Positions 17,890 through 26,667 of a stretch of 64,000 bases of DNA are shown here, one piece after another (positions within the stretch are counted from its first letter, which is position 1; every line of letters begins with the position of its first letter). Below the pieces are notes generated by a model. That model saw nothing but the letters and a program-made list of their open reading frames with translations. It did no database searches and was not told the DNA's origin. The position numbers and the translations under genes were made by a program. The DNA comes from Bradyrhizobium sp. CCBAU 51627 (lineage in GTDB: Bacteria > Pseudomonadota > Alphaproteobacteria > Rhizobiales > Xanthobacteraceae), in contig NZ_LBJG01000024.1 of NCBI RefSeq assembly GCF_028128765.1, forward strand, positions 1,116,001 to 1,180,000, given 5' to 3'.

Positions 17890-18570
17890 TCAAAGCGAGC
17901 TGCCGCCGCAGATGACGAGTTGCTGCCCGGTAATGGCGGCGGCGTCCGCCGAGAGCAGGAAGGCCACCGCGGCCGCGACTTCCTCCGGTTGAATGAAGCG
18001 GCCGATCGGCGGCAGCTTCGGTGCGACGGTGGCGCGCGTCGGGTCCTTCAGCATCGGCGTTTCGGTCGCGGCGGGCGCGACGACGTTGACCGTGATGCCG
18101 CGCGGTGCGAGCTCGCTCGCCCAGGACCGCGCCAGCGCGACCAGCGCCGCCTTCGTCGCGGCATATTGCCCACGGCCGGCGGCGCCCGATGCGGTGCGGC
18201 TGCCGATGAAGATGATGCGGCCGGCTTGCGGCAGGCGCGGCGCCAACGCGTCGGCGAGACGCTCGGCGACGTCGACATGCAGCCGCCACATCGCAGCGCC
18301 GTCGTCATGATCGAGCGATCCGAGCGGAGCGACCTTCAGCAGGCCGGCGGCATGAACCAGCGCGGTCGGGGCGAGATCGGCGACGGCGTTCGCGATGGTG
18401 TCGACCTTTCCGAGGTCGAGCGAGAGATGTTCGAAGCCCGGATGGTCGAATGGCGCAGGCCGGCGGCTGACGCCGGTGACGCGCCAGCCATCACGCAACA
18501 GCCGCTTCACGACCGCCGCGCCGATGCCCGAACTGGCGCCCGTGACGAGCGCGTGCGGCTGGTTGTCCAT
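17890..18570 (-). CDS. short-chain dehydrogenase/reductase (SDR)
   Basis: 226 residues. The NAD(P)-binding TGASSGIG lies near residue 10, the NAG-type motif is replaced by HAAG, and the catalytic serine region IGSRTASG is followed by QYAATKAAL with the YxxxK pair. The length is slightly short for classical SDRs but all active-site elements are present. It starts 4 bases after the sialidase-like gene ends, so it is the last gene of the leftward symporter-sialidase-SDR operon. It is likely an oxidoreductase for a sugar or sugar acid delivered by that operon; the substrate is inferred only from context. Confidence 0.88.
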   Translation of the reverse strand: MDNQPHALVTGASSGIGAAVVKRLLRDGWRVTGVSRRPAPFDHPGFEHLSLDLGKVDTIANAVADLAPTALVHAAGLLKVAPLGSLDHDDGAAMWRLHVDVAERLADALAPRLPQAGRIIFIGSRTASGAAGRGQYAATKAALVALARSWASELAPRGITVNVVAPAATETPMLKDPTRATVAPKLPPIGRFIQPEEVAAAVAFLLSADAAAITGQQLVICGGSSL

Positions 18571-18574
18571 GCGC

Positions 18575-19759
18575 TCAACCCCGCGTCACCCACGTCTCGC
18601 TCACACGCACATATTTGATGGCGCGGCGGTGGAAGGTGAAGGCCACGTGGATCGCGCCGTCGGCGGTCTGCTTGACGGAGGGGTAGGACAGCTCGCGATT
18701 GGTCTGGTCGCGCGAATTGTTGGTCATGCAATAGCCGTCGCCGGTCTCGACGTCGCGCGTGGCCCAAGTCCGTCCGCCGTCGGTCGAGATCGCCAGCGTC
18801 ATCGGCGCCCGCGGCGCGCCCCAGAACGCGGTGCGGCCGTCTGCCTTGCGGGCGCCACCGGCGAGCACGGGCGGAAGGTCGTCATCGATCTCGTCATAGA
18901 GCGAGAGCCTGCGGCCGGTTGCGTCCTTGGCGCTGGAATCGTTGAAGACCAGCGCGAGGTGGCCGTTGCCGAGCCGCGTCAGCTGGATCGAGGAGTTGTT
19001 GTTGGGCAGCGCGGTCGCTTCAGGCGCCGACCAGGTGCGGCCGTGATCGGTCGAGCGGCTCTGATAGATGTTGTCGGCCCAGCGGCTGCGATACATTGCC
19101 AGCAGCGAGCCGTCGTCGAGACGCACGATGCACATATGCACGCAGCCGCGGCTGCCGGGGACATCGACGTCGCGCCACGTGGTGCCGGCATCGGACGAGA
19201 TCTTGACAGCGCTGGTGTCCTCGTCGCCATTCCACTTCTTGCCCGGCGTGCTGTGGCAGTAGAACACGGGCAGCAGCCAGTCGCCGTTGTCGAGCACCAC
19301 GATCGGCTGGCGGATGAAGGTGCCGCGGCCGCGATATTCAGGGAACAGCGTCTCGATCGGGCCCCAGCTCCTGCCGTGGTCACGCGAGAGGCGGCGGCGG
19401 ATCAGCGCGGTGTCCTGGTTGCCTGCCAGTTGCGCCGTCCACATCAGCCACAGCGTGCCGTCGGGGGCGGGGAACAGCACCGGGTTCTGCTCAGACCGGC
19501 TGGGATCTTCGGACAGCTTCTCCGCCGGCGACCATCGCGTCGTGCCGCGCGGAAGCCGCGAGAAATAAACCGAGATATCGGACATCCCCTCCTGCGTGCC
19601 GCCGAACCACACGCAGGCGAGATCGCCATTGGCGAGCGGCATCAGATTGGCGGCATGGTTCTGCACGCAAGGCGAGGGCATGAAGGCGTCGAACCGGTCG
19701 GGATCGCCGGCCGCTGCGCGAACGACACCGTCGGCCGTGATCTCGAGGTCGGTGGTCAT
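18575..19759 (-). CDS. sialidase/BNR-repeat family protein (exo-sialidase-like)
   Basis: 394 residues with at least four Asp-box motifs (S-x-D-x-G-x-x-W): SRDHGRSWG, SSDAGTTWR, STDHGRTWS and STDGGRTWA, marking a six-bladed propeller. An arginine in FIRQPIVVLDNGDW sits where sialidases hold a carboxylate-binding Arg. No signal peptide is visible, so the protein is probably cytoplasmic, unusual for a glycan-trimming sialidase. Its ATG overlaps the symporter stop by four bases. It may act on a small imported compound rather than a polymer; the true substrate is unknown. Confidence 0.82.
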   Translation of the reverse strand: MTTDLEITADGVVRAAAGDPDRFDAFMPSPCVQNHAANLMPLANGDLACVWFGGTQEGMSDISVYFSRLPRGTTRWSPAEKLSEDPSRSEQNPVLFPAPDGTLWLMWTAQLAGNQDTALIRRRLSRDHGRSWGPIETLFPEYRGRGTFIRQPIVVLDNGDWLLPVFYCHSTPGKKWNGDEDTSAVKISSDAGTTWRDVDVPGSRGCVHMCIVRLDDGSLLAMYRSRWADNIYQSRSTDHGRTWSAPEATALPNNNSSIQLTRLGNGHLALVFNDSSAKDATGRRLSLYDEIDDDLPPVLAGGARKADGRTAFWGAPRAPMTLAISTDGGRTWATRDVETGDGYCMTNNSRDQTNRELSYPSVKQTADGAIHVAFTFHRRAIKYVRVSETWVTRG

Positions 19760-21183
19760 GTCGAAGTCCTCTCAACGAATGCATTTGGCTGTGCGGCCTG
19801 CGGTGCGGCCGGTGCCTGGCCCATTACCAGGCGCTCGATTGCCATCACGACCAGCGGCGTCACCGCGGCGATGTACATGTTGTCGATGCCGAAGGGATTG
19901 CCGAGCAGGTACCAGACCGTGGTCGAGACCGCCGCGCCGATCAGGCCGGCGGTGGCGCCGCGGTTGCTGGCGAACAGCGGCAGATAGAAGCTCATCATCG
20001 CCACCATCGTGATCGACAGCCGCAGCGCGCGCGTGAAGAACGACAGTTTCAGGATCTCCGGAATGAAGAAGAAGAAGACCAGCGGCACGATGGCGATCAC
20101 GATCGAAAACACGCGCGTCATCTTCAATTCGCGCTCCGGAGTCGGCCTCCAGTACGGCACGTAGAAGTCGCGCACCACGAGCGAGGCGATCGCGAGCGCG
20201 ACCGTGCAGACGCTGACGAAGATCGAGGCGACCAGCGAGGTCGTCACGAAGGCCGAGGCCAGCGGCGGCATCTTTTCCAGGAACACCGGCAACGCGTAGA
20301 GGCTCTTCATATCGGGATAGAGGAATTTGGCGGCGACGCCGATCAGCGCGAGCAGGAAGCCCAGCGGCAGGCAGAACGCTGCGGCATAGAAGGTCGCCTT
20401 GCGGGCGTCGTCGGCGCTCGGCGTCGAGGCGATCGCCTGCACGATGAACTGGGTCGAGAAGATCGCGCCGACCGTGCCGAAGGTCCAGGCGAAGATGGTG
20501 GCAAAACCGATCTTGCCGTCCCAGCTGAAATAGTAGGCGGGCAGCTTGGCCTGCATCGGCGCAATGCCGCCGGTCAGCGACATCGCGACCGCGAAGATGA
20601 TGATGACGCCGACGACCTTGAAGGCGCTGTGCAGGATCGTGACCCAGGCAACGCCCTTCAATCCGCCGAACACGTAATAGAAGGTCGAGACCACGGCGAT
20701 GATGCACATCGCAACCGGCAGGCTGACATGGAGCGCGGTGGCGATGGCGGCGGCGCCGCTGACGTAGTTGCCGACATTCACCAGCAGCAGCGCGTAGATC
20801 ATGATCACCGACACGGTGAGCATGGTCGACTTGCCGTATTTCTGCGCGATCGCCGCCGAGATGGTGTATTCGCCTGAATTGTAGAGCTTCTTCACCATCA
20901 AGAGGCCGAACAGCAGGAAGCCGATGGAGGCGCCGAGCACGGCCCAACCGGCCGCCATGCCCGACTGGAACGCCTCCTGCGCCGTGCCGACCGTCGATTT
21001 GGCGCCGACGAATTCGCTCATCAACAGCACGCCGACCACCATGGCCGGCATCGCGCGGGAGGCAGTCATGAACTGATCGCTGGTGCGGCTGCGCAGCTTG
21101 TAGGTGAGCCAGGAGGTGAAGGCGATATAGGCGACGATCATCGTGACGATGAGCGTGCTTTCGCCGTTGAGCAGGGCTTGCAT
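19756..21183 (-). CDS. sodium:solute symporter (SSS family)
   Basis: 475 residues from ATG at 21183 (MQALLNGESTLIVTMIVAYI). The hydrophobicity fits about 13 membrane spans. FVGAKSTVGTAQEAFQSGMA and the VFGGLKGVAWVTILHSAFKV block are typical SSS features around the sodium site. It would import an organic solute with Na+ across the inner membrane. It is the first gene of a three-gene operon with the sialidase-like and SDR genes. A promoter with an overlapping palindrome lies about 60 bases upstream, so its expression is probably induced by its substrate through a repressor. Confidence 0.9.
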   Translation of the reverse strand: MQALLNGESTLIVTMIVAYIAFTSWLTYKLRSRTSDQFMTASRAMPAMVVGVLLMSEFVGAKSTVGTAQEAFQSGMAAGWAVLGASIGFLLFGLLMVKKLYNSGEYTISAAIAQKYGKSTMLTVSVIMIYALLLVNVGNYVSGAAAIATALHVSLPVAMCIIAVVSTFYYVFGGLKGVAWVTILHSAFKVVGVIIIFAVAMSLTGGIAPMQAKLPAYYFSWDGKIGFATIFAWTFGTVGAIFSTQFIVQAIASTPSADDARKATFYAAAFCLPLGFLLALIGVAAKFLYPDMKSLYALPVFLEKMPPLASAFVTTSLVASIFVSVCTVALAIASLVVRDFYVPYWRPTPERELKMTRVFSIVIAIVPLVFFFFIPEILKLSFFTRALRLSITMVAMMSFYLPLFASNRGATAGLIGAAVSTTVWYLLGNPFGIDNMYIAAVTPLVVMAIERLVMGQAPAAPQAAQPNAFVERTST

Positions 21184-21246
21184 CGGTGACGTTTCCTCTG
21201 GTGGCGCCGGGCGCGGTGTTGTGAGCCCGCTTTGGCCCGACGAGAA

Positions 21247-21275
21247 ATGTTCGGAATGCGAACAATTGTTGTCAA
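21247..21275 (-). promoter_or_regulatory. sigma-70-like promoter overlapped by a TGTTCG-N5-CGAACA operator
   Basis: Read on the minus strand, TTGACA (21270-21275) is followed after 17 bases by GAACAT (21247-21252). A perfect inverted repeat, TGTTCG-N5-CGAACA (21248-21264), covers the spacer and the -10. It lies about 65 bases upstream of the symporter ATG. This is the classic position for a repressor. The half-sites resemble those of several IclR-type regulators, but no regulator gene is next to it. Only one full copy was found in the window. Confidence 0.7.
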
Positions 21276-21436
21276 TTGCTATTAGACCTGCTCGGGCGCG
21301 GTGCGTCAAGCGCACGGTGAGGCCGCCCGGGAATTGCTCCCGCAGGCCGTCATTGAGGCAGCTTGTTCGGAAGGTTGCCGGAAGGAACCGGTCTCGTCGA
21401 TGCGAGGCAACGAGGTCCGGGGCCGGCGCGTCCCGG

Positions 21437-22585
21437 TCAGTTCGCTGACAGCGCGGTCTTGGCGACCTCGGCCATCCAGCTCGATGCCACGGGGAGGATG
21501 GCGTCGTTGAAATCATAGCGCGGGCCGTGCAGCTCGGCGCCATCGCGCAGAGGCCCGTTGCCGATCCAGACGAACGCGCCTGGGCGATGCCGAAGGTAGA
21601 ACGCGAAATCTTCACCCGCCATGCTGGGTGCGAGATCACGCCGCACCGGCGCGCGCACCTTGTCCGCGGCCATGCGCGCGAAGCCGGCTTCATCAGGCGA
21701 GTTGATGACGACGCCGACGCCCATGACGATATCAGGCGTGACCTTCACGTCGAAGCTCGTGGCGATGCCGGCGCAGATCTCGCCGATCCGCTTGAGGATG
21801 ATCTCCTTCACCTCGTTGCGGTGATGCCGCAGCGTGCCGCGGATCACGACCTTGCCCGCGACCTGATTGGGCGCGGTACCGCCCTCGATCGTGCACAGCG
21901 AGAGCACGGCGGTGTCGAGCGGATCGACGCTGCGCGACACGATTCCTTGCAGTGCCACGATCAGATGGCCGGCCGCGACCATGGGATCGCGGGTCAGATG
22001 CGGCATCCCGGCATGTCCCGCGTGACCCTCGATGGTGATGGTGAGGCGTCCGCCTGATGCCATCACCACGTCGTCATGGACCGCGATGGTGCCGGCGTCC
22101 AGGCCCGGCCAGTTGTGGAAGCCGAACACCCGGTCCATCGGGAAGCGTTCGAACAGGCCGGCCGCGACCATCGCGCGTGAGCCGCCGAAACCCTCCTCGG
22201 CCGGCTGGAAGATGAAATCGACGGTGCCGCTCCAGCTGCCGTCCGCCGCAAGCAGTGCGGCGGCGCCAAGCAGCGAGGCAGTGTGTCCGTCATGCCCGCA
22301 AGCGTGCATCACGCCTGATGCCGTCGAGGCGTAGGGCAGACCGGTGTCCTCGGTGATCGGCAGCGCATCCATGTCGGCGCGCAGGCCCACGCGCGCTTGC
22401 GCCGACCCGCGCGTCAGCGTCGCGACCACGCCGTGGCCGCCGATGCCGGCCTCGAAGGGAATGCCGAGCTCGGTGAGGCGCTCCTGCACGAAGGCGGCGG
22501 TCGCCTTCTCCTGCAAGGACAGTTCGGGATGGGCATGCAGATGCTGGCGCCACGCGGTCAGTTTCTTGTGCAGTTCGGGGGTCAA
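21437..22585 (-). CDS. M20 family amidohydrolase (hippurate hydrolase-like)
   Basis: 382 residues. No in-frame ATG precedes the conserved start, so TTG at 22585 is used (TTG ACC CCC GAA). Metal-site motifs of the HipO/IAA-amino-acid hydrolase group are clear: VGLRADMDALPI, MHACGHDGHTASLL, FQPAEEGFGGSRAM, EGHAGHAGMPH and SMAGEDFAFYL. These cytoplasmic enzymes hydrolyse N-acyl amino acids. It lies upstream of, and on the same strand as, the symporter operon but is separated by a promoter. It may free an acyl group from an imported compound; that link is inferred. Confidence 0.88.
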   Translation of the reverse strand: MTPELHKKLTAWRQHLHAHPELSLQEKATAAFVQERLTELGIPFEAGIGGHGVVATLTRGSAQARVGLRADMDALPITEDTGLPYASTASGVMHACGHDGHTASLLGAAALLAADGSWSGTVDFIFQPAEEGFGGSRAMVAAGLFERFPMDRVFGFHNWPGLDAGTIAVHDDVVMASGGRLTITIEGHAGHAGMPHLTRDPMVAAGHLIVALQGIVSRSVDPLDTAVLSLCTIEGGTAPNQVAGKVVIRGTLRHHRNEVKEIILKRIGEICAGIATSFDVKVTPDIVMGVGVVINSPDEAGFARMAADKVRAPVRRDLAPSMAGEDFAFYLRHRPGAFVWIGNGPLRDGAELHGPRYDFNDAILPVASSWMAEVAKTALSAN

Positions 22586-22729
22586 GGCGCGGCTCTCTCG
22601 AATGGTGATGGCTGGTGGTCACCATAGCGGATTATCCGCGCGGTGCATCCCGCCTTAGGGAATGCCTCGCGTGCATTAAAGAGTTCGATGTTGCTGGACA
22701 GATTGACCGCGCCGCGCGCTCCACTTCAG

Positions 22730-22753
22730 CTCTCCCGCAAGCAAGCGGGAGAG
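22730..22753. repeat. short palindromic hairpin element
   Basis: CTCTCCCGC (22730-22738), a 6-base loop and GCGGGAGAG (22745-22753) form a perfect 9-bp stem in the gap after the enolase-superfamily gene. No T-tract follows on either strand, so it looks more like a repetitive extragenic palindrome of the kind recalled from Bradyrhizobium than an intrinsic terminator. It could still protect the 3' end of the leftward mRNA. Confidence 0.5.
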
Positions 22754-22782
22754 GGGGCGCACCTGCCGGCTGTGGATACGCC

Positions 22783-23871
22783 CTACGCCGCCAGCTTCGC
22801 CAGCCCCTTCCAGTCGAAGCAGATGCCGTGGCCGGGACGGTCCGGCGCGATCGCCTTGCCGTCCTCGAGCACCAGCGGATGCGTGATGTATGTGTCCAGC
22901 CCGAAGCCGTGCGCCTCCAGATACGACCGGTTCGCGCAGGCCGCGAGCAGATGCACGGTGATGTCGTGGGCGCCGTGGCTTGTGACCGGCAGGTTGAAGG
23001 CCTCCGCCAGCCGCGCAACCTTCATGAAGGCGGAAACGCCGCCGCAATTGGTGACGTCAGGCTCGGGATAGGACACAGCGCCCGATGCGATGTAGTTCTT
23101 GAACTCCCACAGCGAGCGCAAATTCTCGCCCGCCGCGATCGGCACGCCGCCGGCCTGCATGATACGGGCATGGCCTGCGACATCGTCTGGAATGATGGGC
23201 TCTTCCAGCCAGGTCAGATCGTAAGGCGCGAACGCGCGGGCGCCGCGGATCGCTTCCTCCACCGTCCATTTCATGTTGGCATCCGCCATCAGCGGAAAGC
23301 CGTCGCCGAGATGGTTTCGCATCGCCGCGACGCGTGCGACGTCGGATTTGAGATCGGGCCGGCCGACCTTCATCTTGATGGCGCGAAAACCCTTGGCGAG
23401 ATTGCCGTCGGTCTGCTTGAGCAGCGCCTCGACCGAGAGATCGAGGTCGATGCCGCCGGCATAGCACGGCACGCGCGCGTCGAAGCCGCCGAGCAGTTGG
23501 TACAGCGGCGATTCGGCGCGCCGCGCCTTGAGGTCCCATAACGCGATATCGAGCGCGGACAGCGCCAGCACCGAAGGTCCGCCTCGGCCGCCGTAATGCA
23601 GGCCCCACCAGACATGATGCCAGATCGCTTCGGTATCGTCGGCCTCGCGGCCCTCGACCAGCGGCGGAATCTCGCGCTTGAGGATGTCGGCGACCGCGCC
23701 GCCATTGCGCCCGACCGTGTAGGTGTAGCCGACACCCTCGGCACCCTCGGCGTCGCGGACGCGGCAGGTGATCAGCTCGAACGCCGACATGTCGCCATGG
23801 GTGGAGTCGGAGAGCGTGACGGGGAGGGGAATCCGGTAGAGGGCGGATTCGATATTTGCGATGCGTGGCAT
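22783..23871 (-). CDS. mandelate racemase/muconate lactonizing enzyme family protein
   Basis: 362 residues of the enolase superfamily. The catalytic lysines lie in AIKMKVGRP, the metal ligands in LMADANMKW (Asp), TWLEEPI (Glu) and AAGENLRS (Glu), and a general-acid/base histidine in VTSHGAHDI. This KxK...H pair is the mandelate-racemase subgroup signature, which includes sugar-acid dehydratases. The position next to a symporter, SDR and amidohydrolases suggests a sugar-acid or hydroxy-acid substrate, but residues do not fix which. It lies 74 bases downstream of the peptidase gene at 23946 and may share its transcript. Confidence 0.88.
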   Translation of the reverse strand: MPRIANIESALYRIPLPVTLSDSTHGDMSAFELITCRVRDAEGAEGVGYTYTVGRNGGAVADILKREIPPLVEGREADDTEAIWHHVWWGLHYGGRGGPSVLALSALDIALWDLKARRAESPLYQLLGGFDARVPCYAGGIDLDLSVEALLKQTDGNLAKGFRAIKMKVGRPDLKSDVARVAAMRNHLGDGFPLMADANMKWTVEEAIRGARAFAPYDLTWLEEPIIPDDVAGHARIMQAGGVPIAAGENLRSLWEFKNYIASGAVSYPEPDVTNCGGVSAFMKVARLAEAFNLPVTSHGAHDITVHLLAACANRSYLEAHGFGLDTYITHPLVLEDGKAIAPDRPGHGICFDWKGLAKLAA

Positions 23872-23945
23872 GTGGCCTCCCTGCTTTTTTGTTGCAGGCT
23901 AGGCCCATGAGCACCACCCGGCAAGTGCGGGCCGCGCAGGGCAGC

Positions 23946-25151
23946 TCACCGCATCGTCGCGAGCTGCAACGCAAGTGCGCACGCGCGGTCGTATTCGTCG
24001 AGATTGATCCACTCGTCGATGGTGTGCGCTTCGTTCTGCCCCGCGCCGAAGGTCACCGTCGGAATGCCGTGGCGGACCATCCAGTTGGCATCCAGGCCGC
24101 CATTGGCGGCGCGCACGTTCGGCGTGCCACCGACGGAGGACACCGCCTCGATCGCGCGTTTGACGACGGGCAGGCTCTCCTTCATGCGGAACGGATAATA
24201 GTCGGTCTCCGCCTTGAACTTGACCTTGCCGGATTTGCCTTGCGCATTCGTCACCTTCTTCGCCGCTTTCTCGAACGCGGCCTTGTAGGCTTTGGTGATC
24301 TCCTTGAAGAATTTCCCGTCATGGCTGCGGCATTCGCCGCGCACATGCACGTAGTCGGTGACGACGTTGGTGGCATCGCCCGCGGGCCGGCCCTCGCCGC
24401 CGGTGACCGGGCCGACATTGCTGGTGCCCTGCCGCGCGCTCGCACCCTTGCCCTTCACCACCTTGCCGAACCAGCCGCCGGCCTTCACGTCGGCGAGCGC
24501 CAGCGCCATGATCATGGTCGAGGAGATGCCGCGCTCGGGCGCGACGCCGGCATGCGAGGCACGTCCAAAAATCTCGACGGTCCAGCGGTCGGCGCCGACA
24601 GCGCCGATCACGACGTTGGAGGCCGAGCCGCCGTCATAGTTGAAGGCCATCGCCGGCGAGCCCAGCTCGTCCAGCTTCACATGGCGCGCGCCATAGAGCC
24701 CGCTCTCCTCGCGCACGCAGAACAGCAGCGTGATCGGCGGATGGTCGAGCTTCTGCTTTTCGAGCTCGGCGGCCAGCGTCACCAGCACGCCGCAGCCGCA
24801 GCGGTTGTCGCCGCCGAGCGCGGTCTTGGCCTCGTTGACGATCTTGCGGCCGGATTTCTTCGGCTTGGCGCCGGCGCAGAGCGGCACGGTATCCATGTGG
24901 GTCATGAACATGATCCGCGGCTGGTTGTGCAGCGCGCCGCGGCCGGGCAGGTCGACGATGAGGTTGCCGGTCTCGGTCGGCACGGGAATGCGAGTGTTGG
25001 CATCGTCGAGCCGGATCGCCTTGGCCGGCACGCCGCTCTCCCTAAGCGCGGCCGTCAGCTCACGCCCGATCGCCGCCTCCTGTCCGGTGACGCCTTCCAC
25101 GGCGAGGAAGCGCATGAGACGGTCGGTGGCGGCCTTGGTGTCGATGGGCAT
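23946..25151 (-). CDS. M20 family metallopeptidase (peptidase T-like)
   Basis: 401 residues from ATG at 25151 (MPIDTKAATDRLMRFLAVEG). Two-zinc ligands are seen in order: MFMTHMDTVPL (His-x-Asp), TALGGDNRCGCGVL (Asp), VREESGLYGA (Glu-Glu), FNYDGGSAS (Asp), and the last His in NEAHTIDEW. The dimerisation domain in the middle is rich in lysine and glycine. No signal peptide, so a cytoplasmic peptidase. It is probably the first gene of a two-gene leftward unit with the enolase-superfamily enzyme. It could cut a di- or tripeptide or an amino-acid conjugate; the real substrate is unknown. Confidence 0.87.
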   Translation of the reverse strand: MPIDTKAATDRLMRFLAVEGVTGQEAAIGRELTAALRESGVPAKAIRLDDANTRIPVPTETGNLIVDLPGRGALHNQPRIMFMTHMDTVPLCAGAKPKKSGRKIVNEAKTALGGDNRCGCGVLVTLAAELEKQKLDHPPITLLFCVREESGLYGARHVKLDELGSPAMAFNYDGGSASNVVIGAVGADRWTVEIFGRASHAGVAPERGISSTMIMALALADVKAGGWFGKVVKGKGASARQGTSNVGPVTGGEGRPAGDATNVVTDYVHVRGECRSHDGKFFKEITKAYKAAFEKAAKKVTNAQGKSGKVKFKAETDYYPFRMKESLPVVKRAIEAVSSVGGTPNVRAANGGLDANWMVRHGIPTVTFGAGQNEAHTIDEWINLDEYDRACALALQLATMR

Positions 25152-25259
25152 GGACTCATTTCCCCGGTGCACGATACGCGCCAGCATCCCCTGCGGCACG
25201 TCGCGGCGCAAGGCCTGAGGCAGTGAGTGCCTGCGCCCAGGGAAACAGCCGTGCGATTC

Positions 25260-25499
25260 CTAGCTATCGAGAACTTCCTGAACTGTTTCGAAGATGTCTT
25301 CGGCGTTTCCACCGATCTTGCCTTCCGCCCAGGCTTGGAATGCCTTGGCGTATACCACCTTCTCCGCATCCTGATCGTTGGTCGGGTTGGTCTCGGCCCC
25401 GCTCTCGTCACGCGTGACGGCGTTCGCCTCGATCGCAATCGTCGTGATTGTCGCCACGCGGCCTTGGTGCTCGTCATAGACAGTATTTGCAGGGCTCAT
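25260..25499 (-). CDS. small acidic hypothetical protein
   Basis: 79 residues from ATG at 25499 (MSPANTVYDEHQGRVATITT), chosen because GGAG lies nine bases upstream; the in-frame ATG at 25517 would add six residues. The protein is acidic and Ala/Glu/Asp-rich, has no membrane span and ends EDIFETVQEVLDS. It stands alone between the peptidase and the Cox11 fusion gene. No family recognised. Confidence 0.55.
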   Translation of the reverse strand: MSPANTVYDEHQGRVATITTIAIEANAVTRDESGAETNPTNDQDAEKVVYAKAFQAWAEGKIGGNAEDIFETVQEVLDS

Positions 25500-25650
25500 G
25501 CCAGCGCTCCGTCTCATCCAGTTGCAGCAAATGCCCTTGAGTCATGGGCGATGCGGAGATTCTCGGCTCTAATCCCGGATCACAACATCGTCAAACCCGA
25601 CGAAAGGCGGCTCGTCCTTCTGGCGGAGCAGCATTAATGGGGTTATCGCG

Positions 25651-26595
25651 ATGCAGCTTTGTTCGGGGGGGGCGATGGAACCGGGTTATCGGAAGCATTT
25701 GAACGTCGTGATCCCTTGTTTCGTCGCTCTCGGCGTCATGACCGGTCTGGTCGCTTATTCGCCGGTGCTCTATCGCGTATTTTGCGGCGCAACCGGCTAT
25801 GGCGGGACGACGCAAAGAGCTTATTCCGATCCGACCACCAGTTCTCAACGCACGGTAACGGTGGCGTTCGATGCCAACGTCGCCCCCGGGCTGCCGTGGC
25901 GGTTCGCGCCGGAGCAGCGTTCCGTGCAGGTTCATCTCGGCGAGCAGAAGCTCGTGTTCTTCAGCGCCGAGAATCTCGGTGACGCGCCGACCGTCGGACA
26001 TGCCACGTTTAATGTCACGCCGGAGACGAGCGGAATCTACTTCAACAAGATTCAGTGCTTCTGCTTCAATGAGGAACGGCTTGACCCGCATCAGAAGGTG
26101 GACATGCCGGTCGTGTTCTATGTCGATCCGGCCTTCGGCAAGGACGCCGACACCGAACACGTCGACACCATCACGCTGAGCTATACCATGGGCCGCTCGG
26201 TGAGCCCGTCCGAGGCGAAGAATCTGTCGCGCTTTCTTGCCGGCGCGCCGCCGGATGTCGCCCACGGCCAGGAGCTCTTCAGCCAGCGCTGCAGCGCCTG
26301 CCATGCGCTCGACCGGAACATGACCGGCCCTGAACTGGCCGGGGTGGTCGGACGTCCGGCCGGCTCCGTCGCCGGCTACGACTATTCACCGGCGCTGAAG
26401 GCGGCCCATGTCAGTTGGACCGGCGACAAGCTCGACGAATGGCTTGCCGGCCCGCAACGGCTGGTGCCGGGAGCGAGAATGCCGGTGCGCGTCCTCGATG
26501 CGCCGTCGCGCCATGACATCATTGCCTATCTGGCGACGCTGGGTCCCGGGCATCCGTCGACCGGGTCTGCGCACGGAGCGAGGCCGGACTATTGA
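25651..26595 (+). CDS. Cox11 (CtaG)-like copper chaperone fused to a c-type cytochrome domain
   Basis: 314 residues from ATG at 25651 (or 306 from ATG 25675). One N-terminal membrane span (about 18-40) precedes the Cox11 domain, with FCGATGYGGTTQRA and the copper-binding IQCFCFNEERL plus DMPVVFYVDP. After about residue 200 a class I cytochrome c domain follows, with heme motif CSACH and a later MPVRVL methionine as likely ligand. Cox11 delivers copper to the CuB site of cytochrome oxidase on the periplasmic side. The fused heme domain is unusual and suggests redox control of metallation. No oxidase genes adjoin it. Confidence 0.87.
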   Translation: MQLCSGGAMEPGYRKHLNVVIPCFVALGVMTGLVAYSPVLYRVFCGATGYGGTTQRAYSDPTTSSQRTVTVAFDANVAPGLPWRFAPEQRSVQVHLGEQKLVFFSAENLGDAPTVGHATFNVTPETSGIYFNKIQCFCFNEERLDPHQKVDMPVVFYVDPAFGKDADTEHVDTITLSYTMGRSVSPSEAKNLSRFLAGAPPDVAHGQELFSQRCSACHALDRNMTGPELAGVVGRPAGSVAGYDYSPALKAAHVSWTGDKLDEWLAGPQRLVPGARMPVRVLDAPSRHDIIAYLATLGPGHPSTGSAHGARPDY

Positions 26596-26667
26596 CACCA
26601 TGCCGGTCGGAAATCCCGGGCGCGCTGCACGCGTTCCGCGGGATCGATTTGCGCCGGCGCATGCGGA

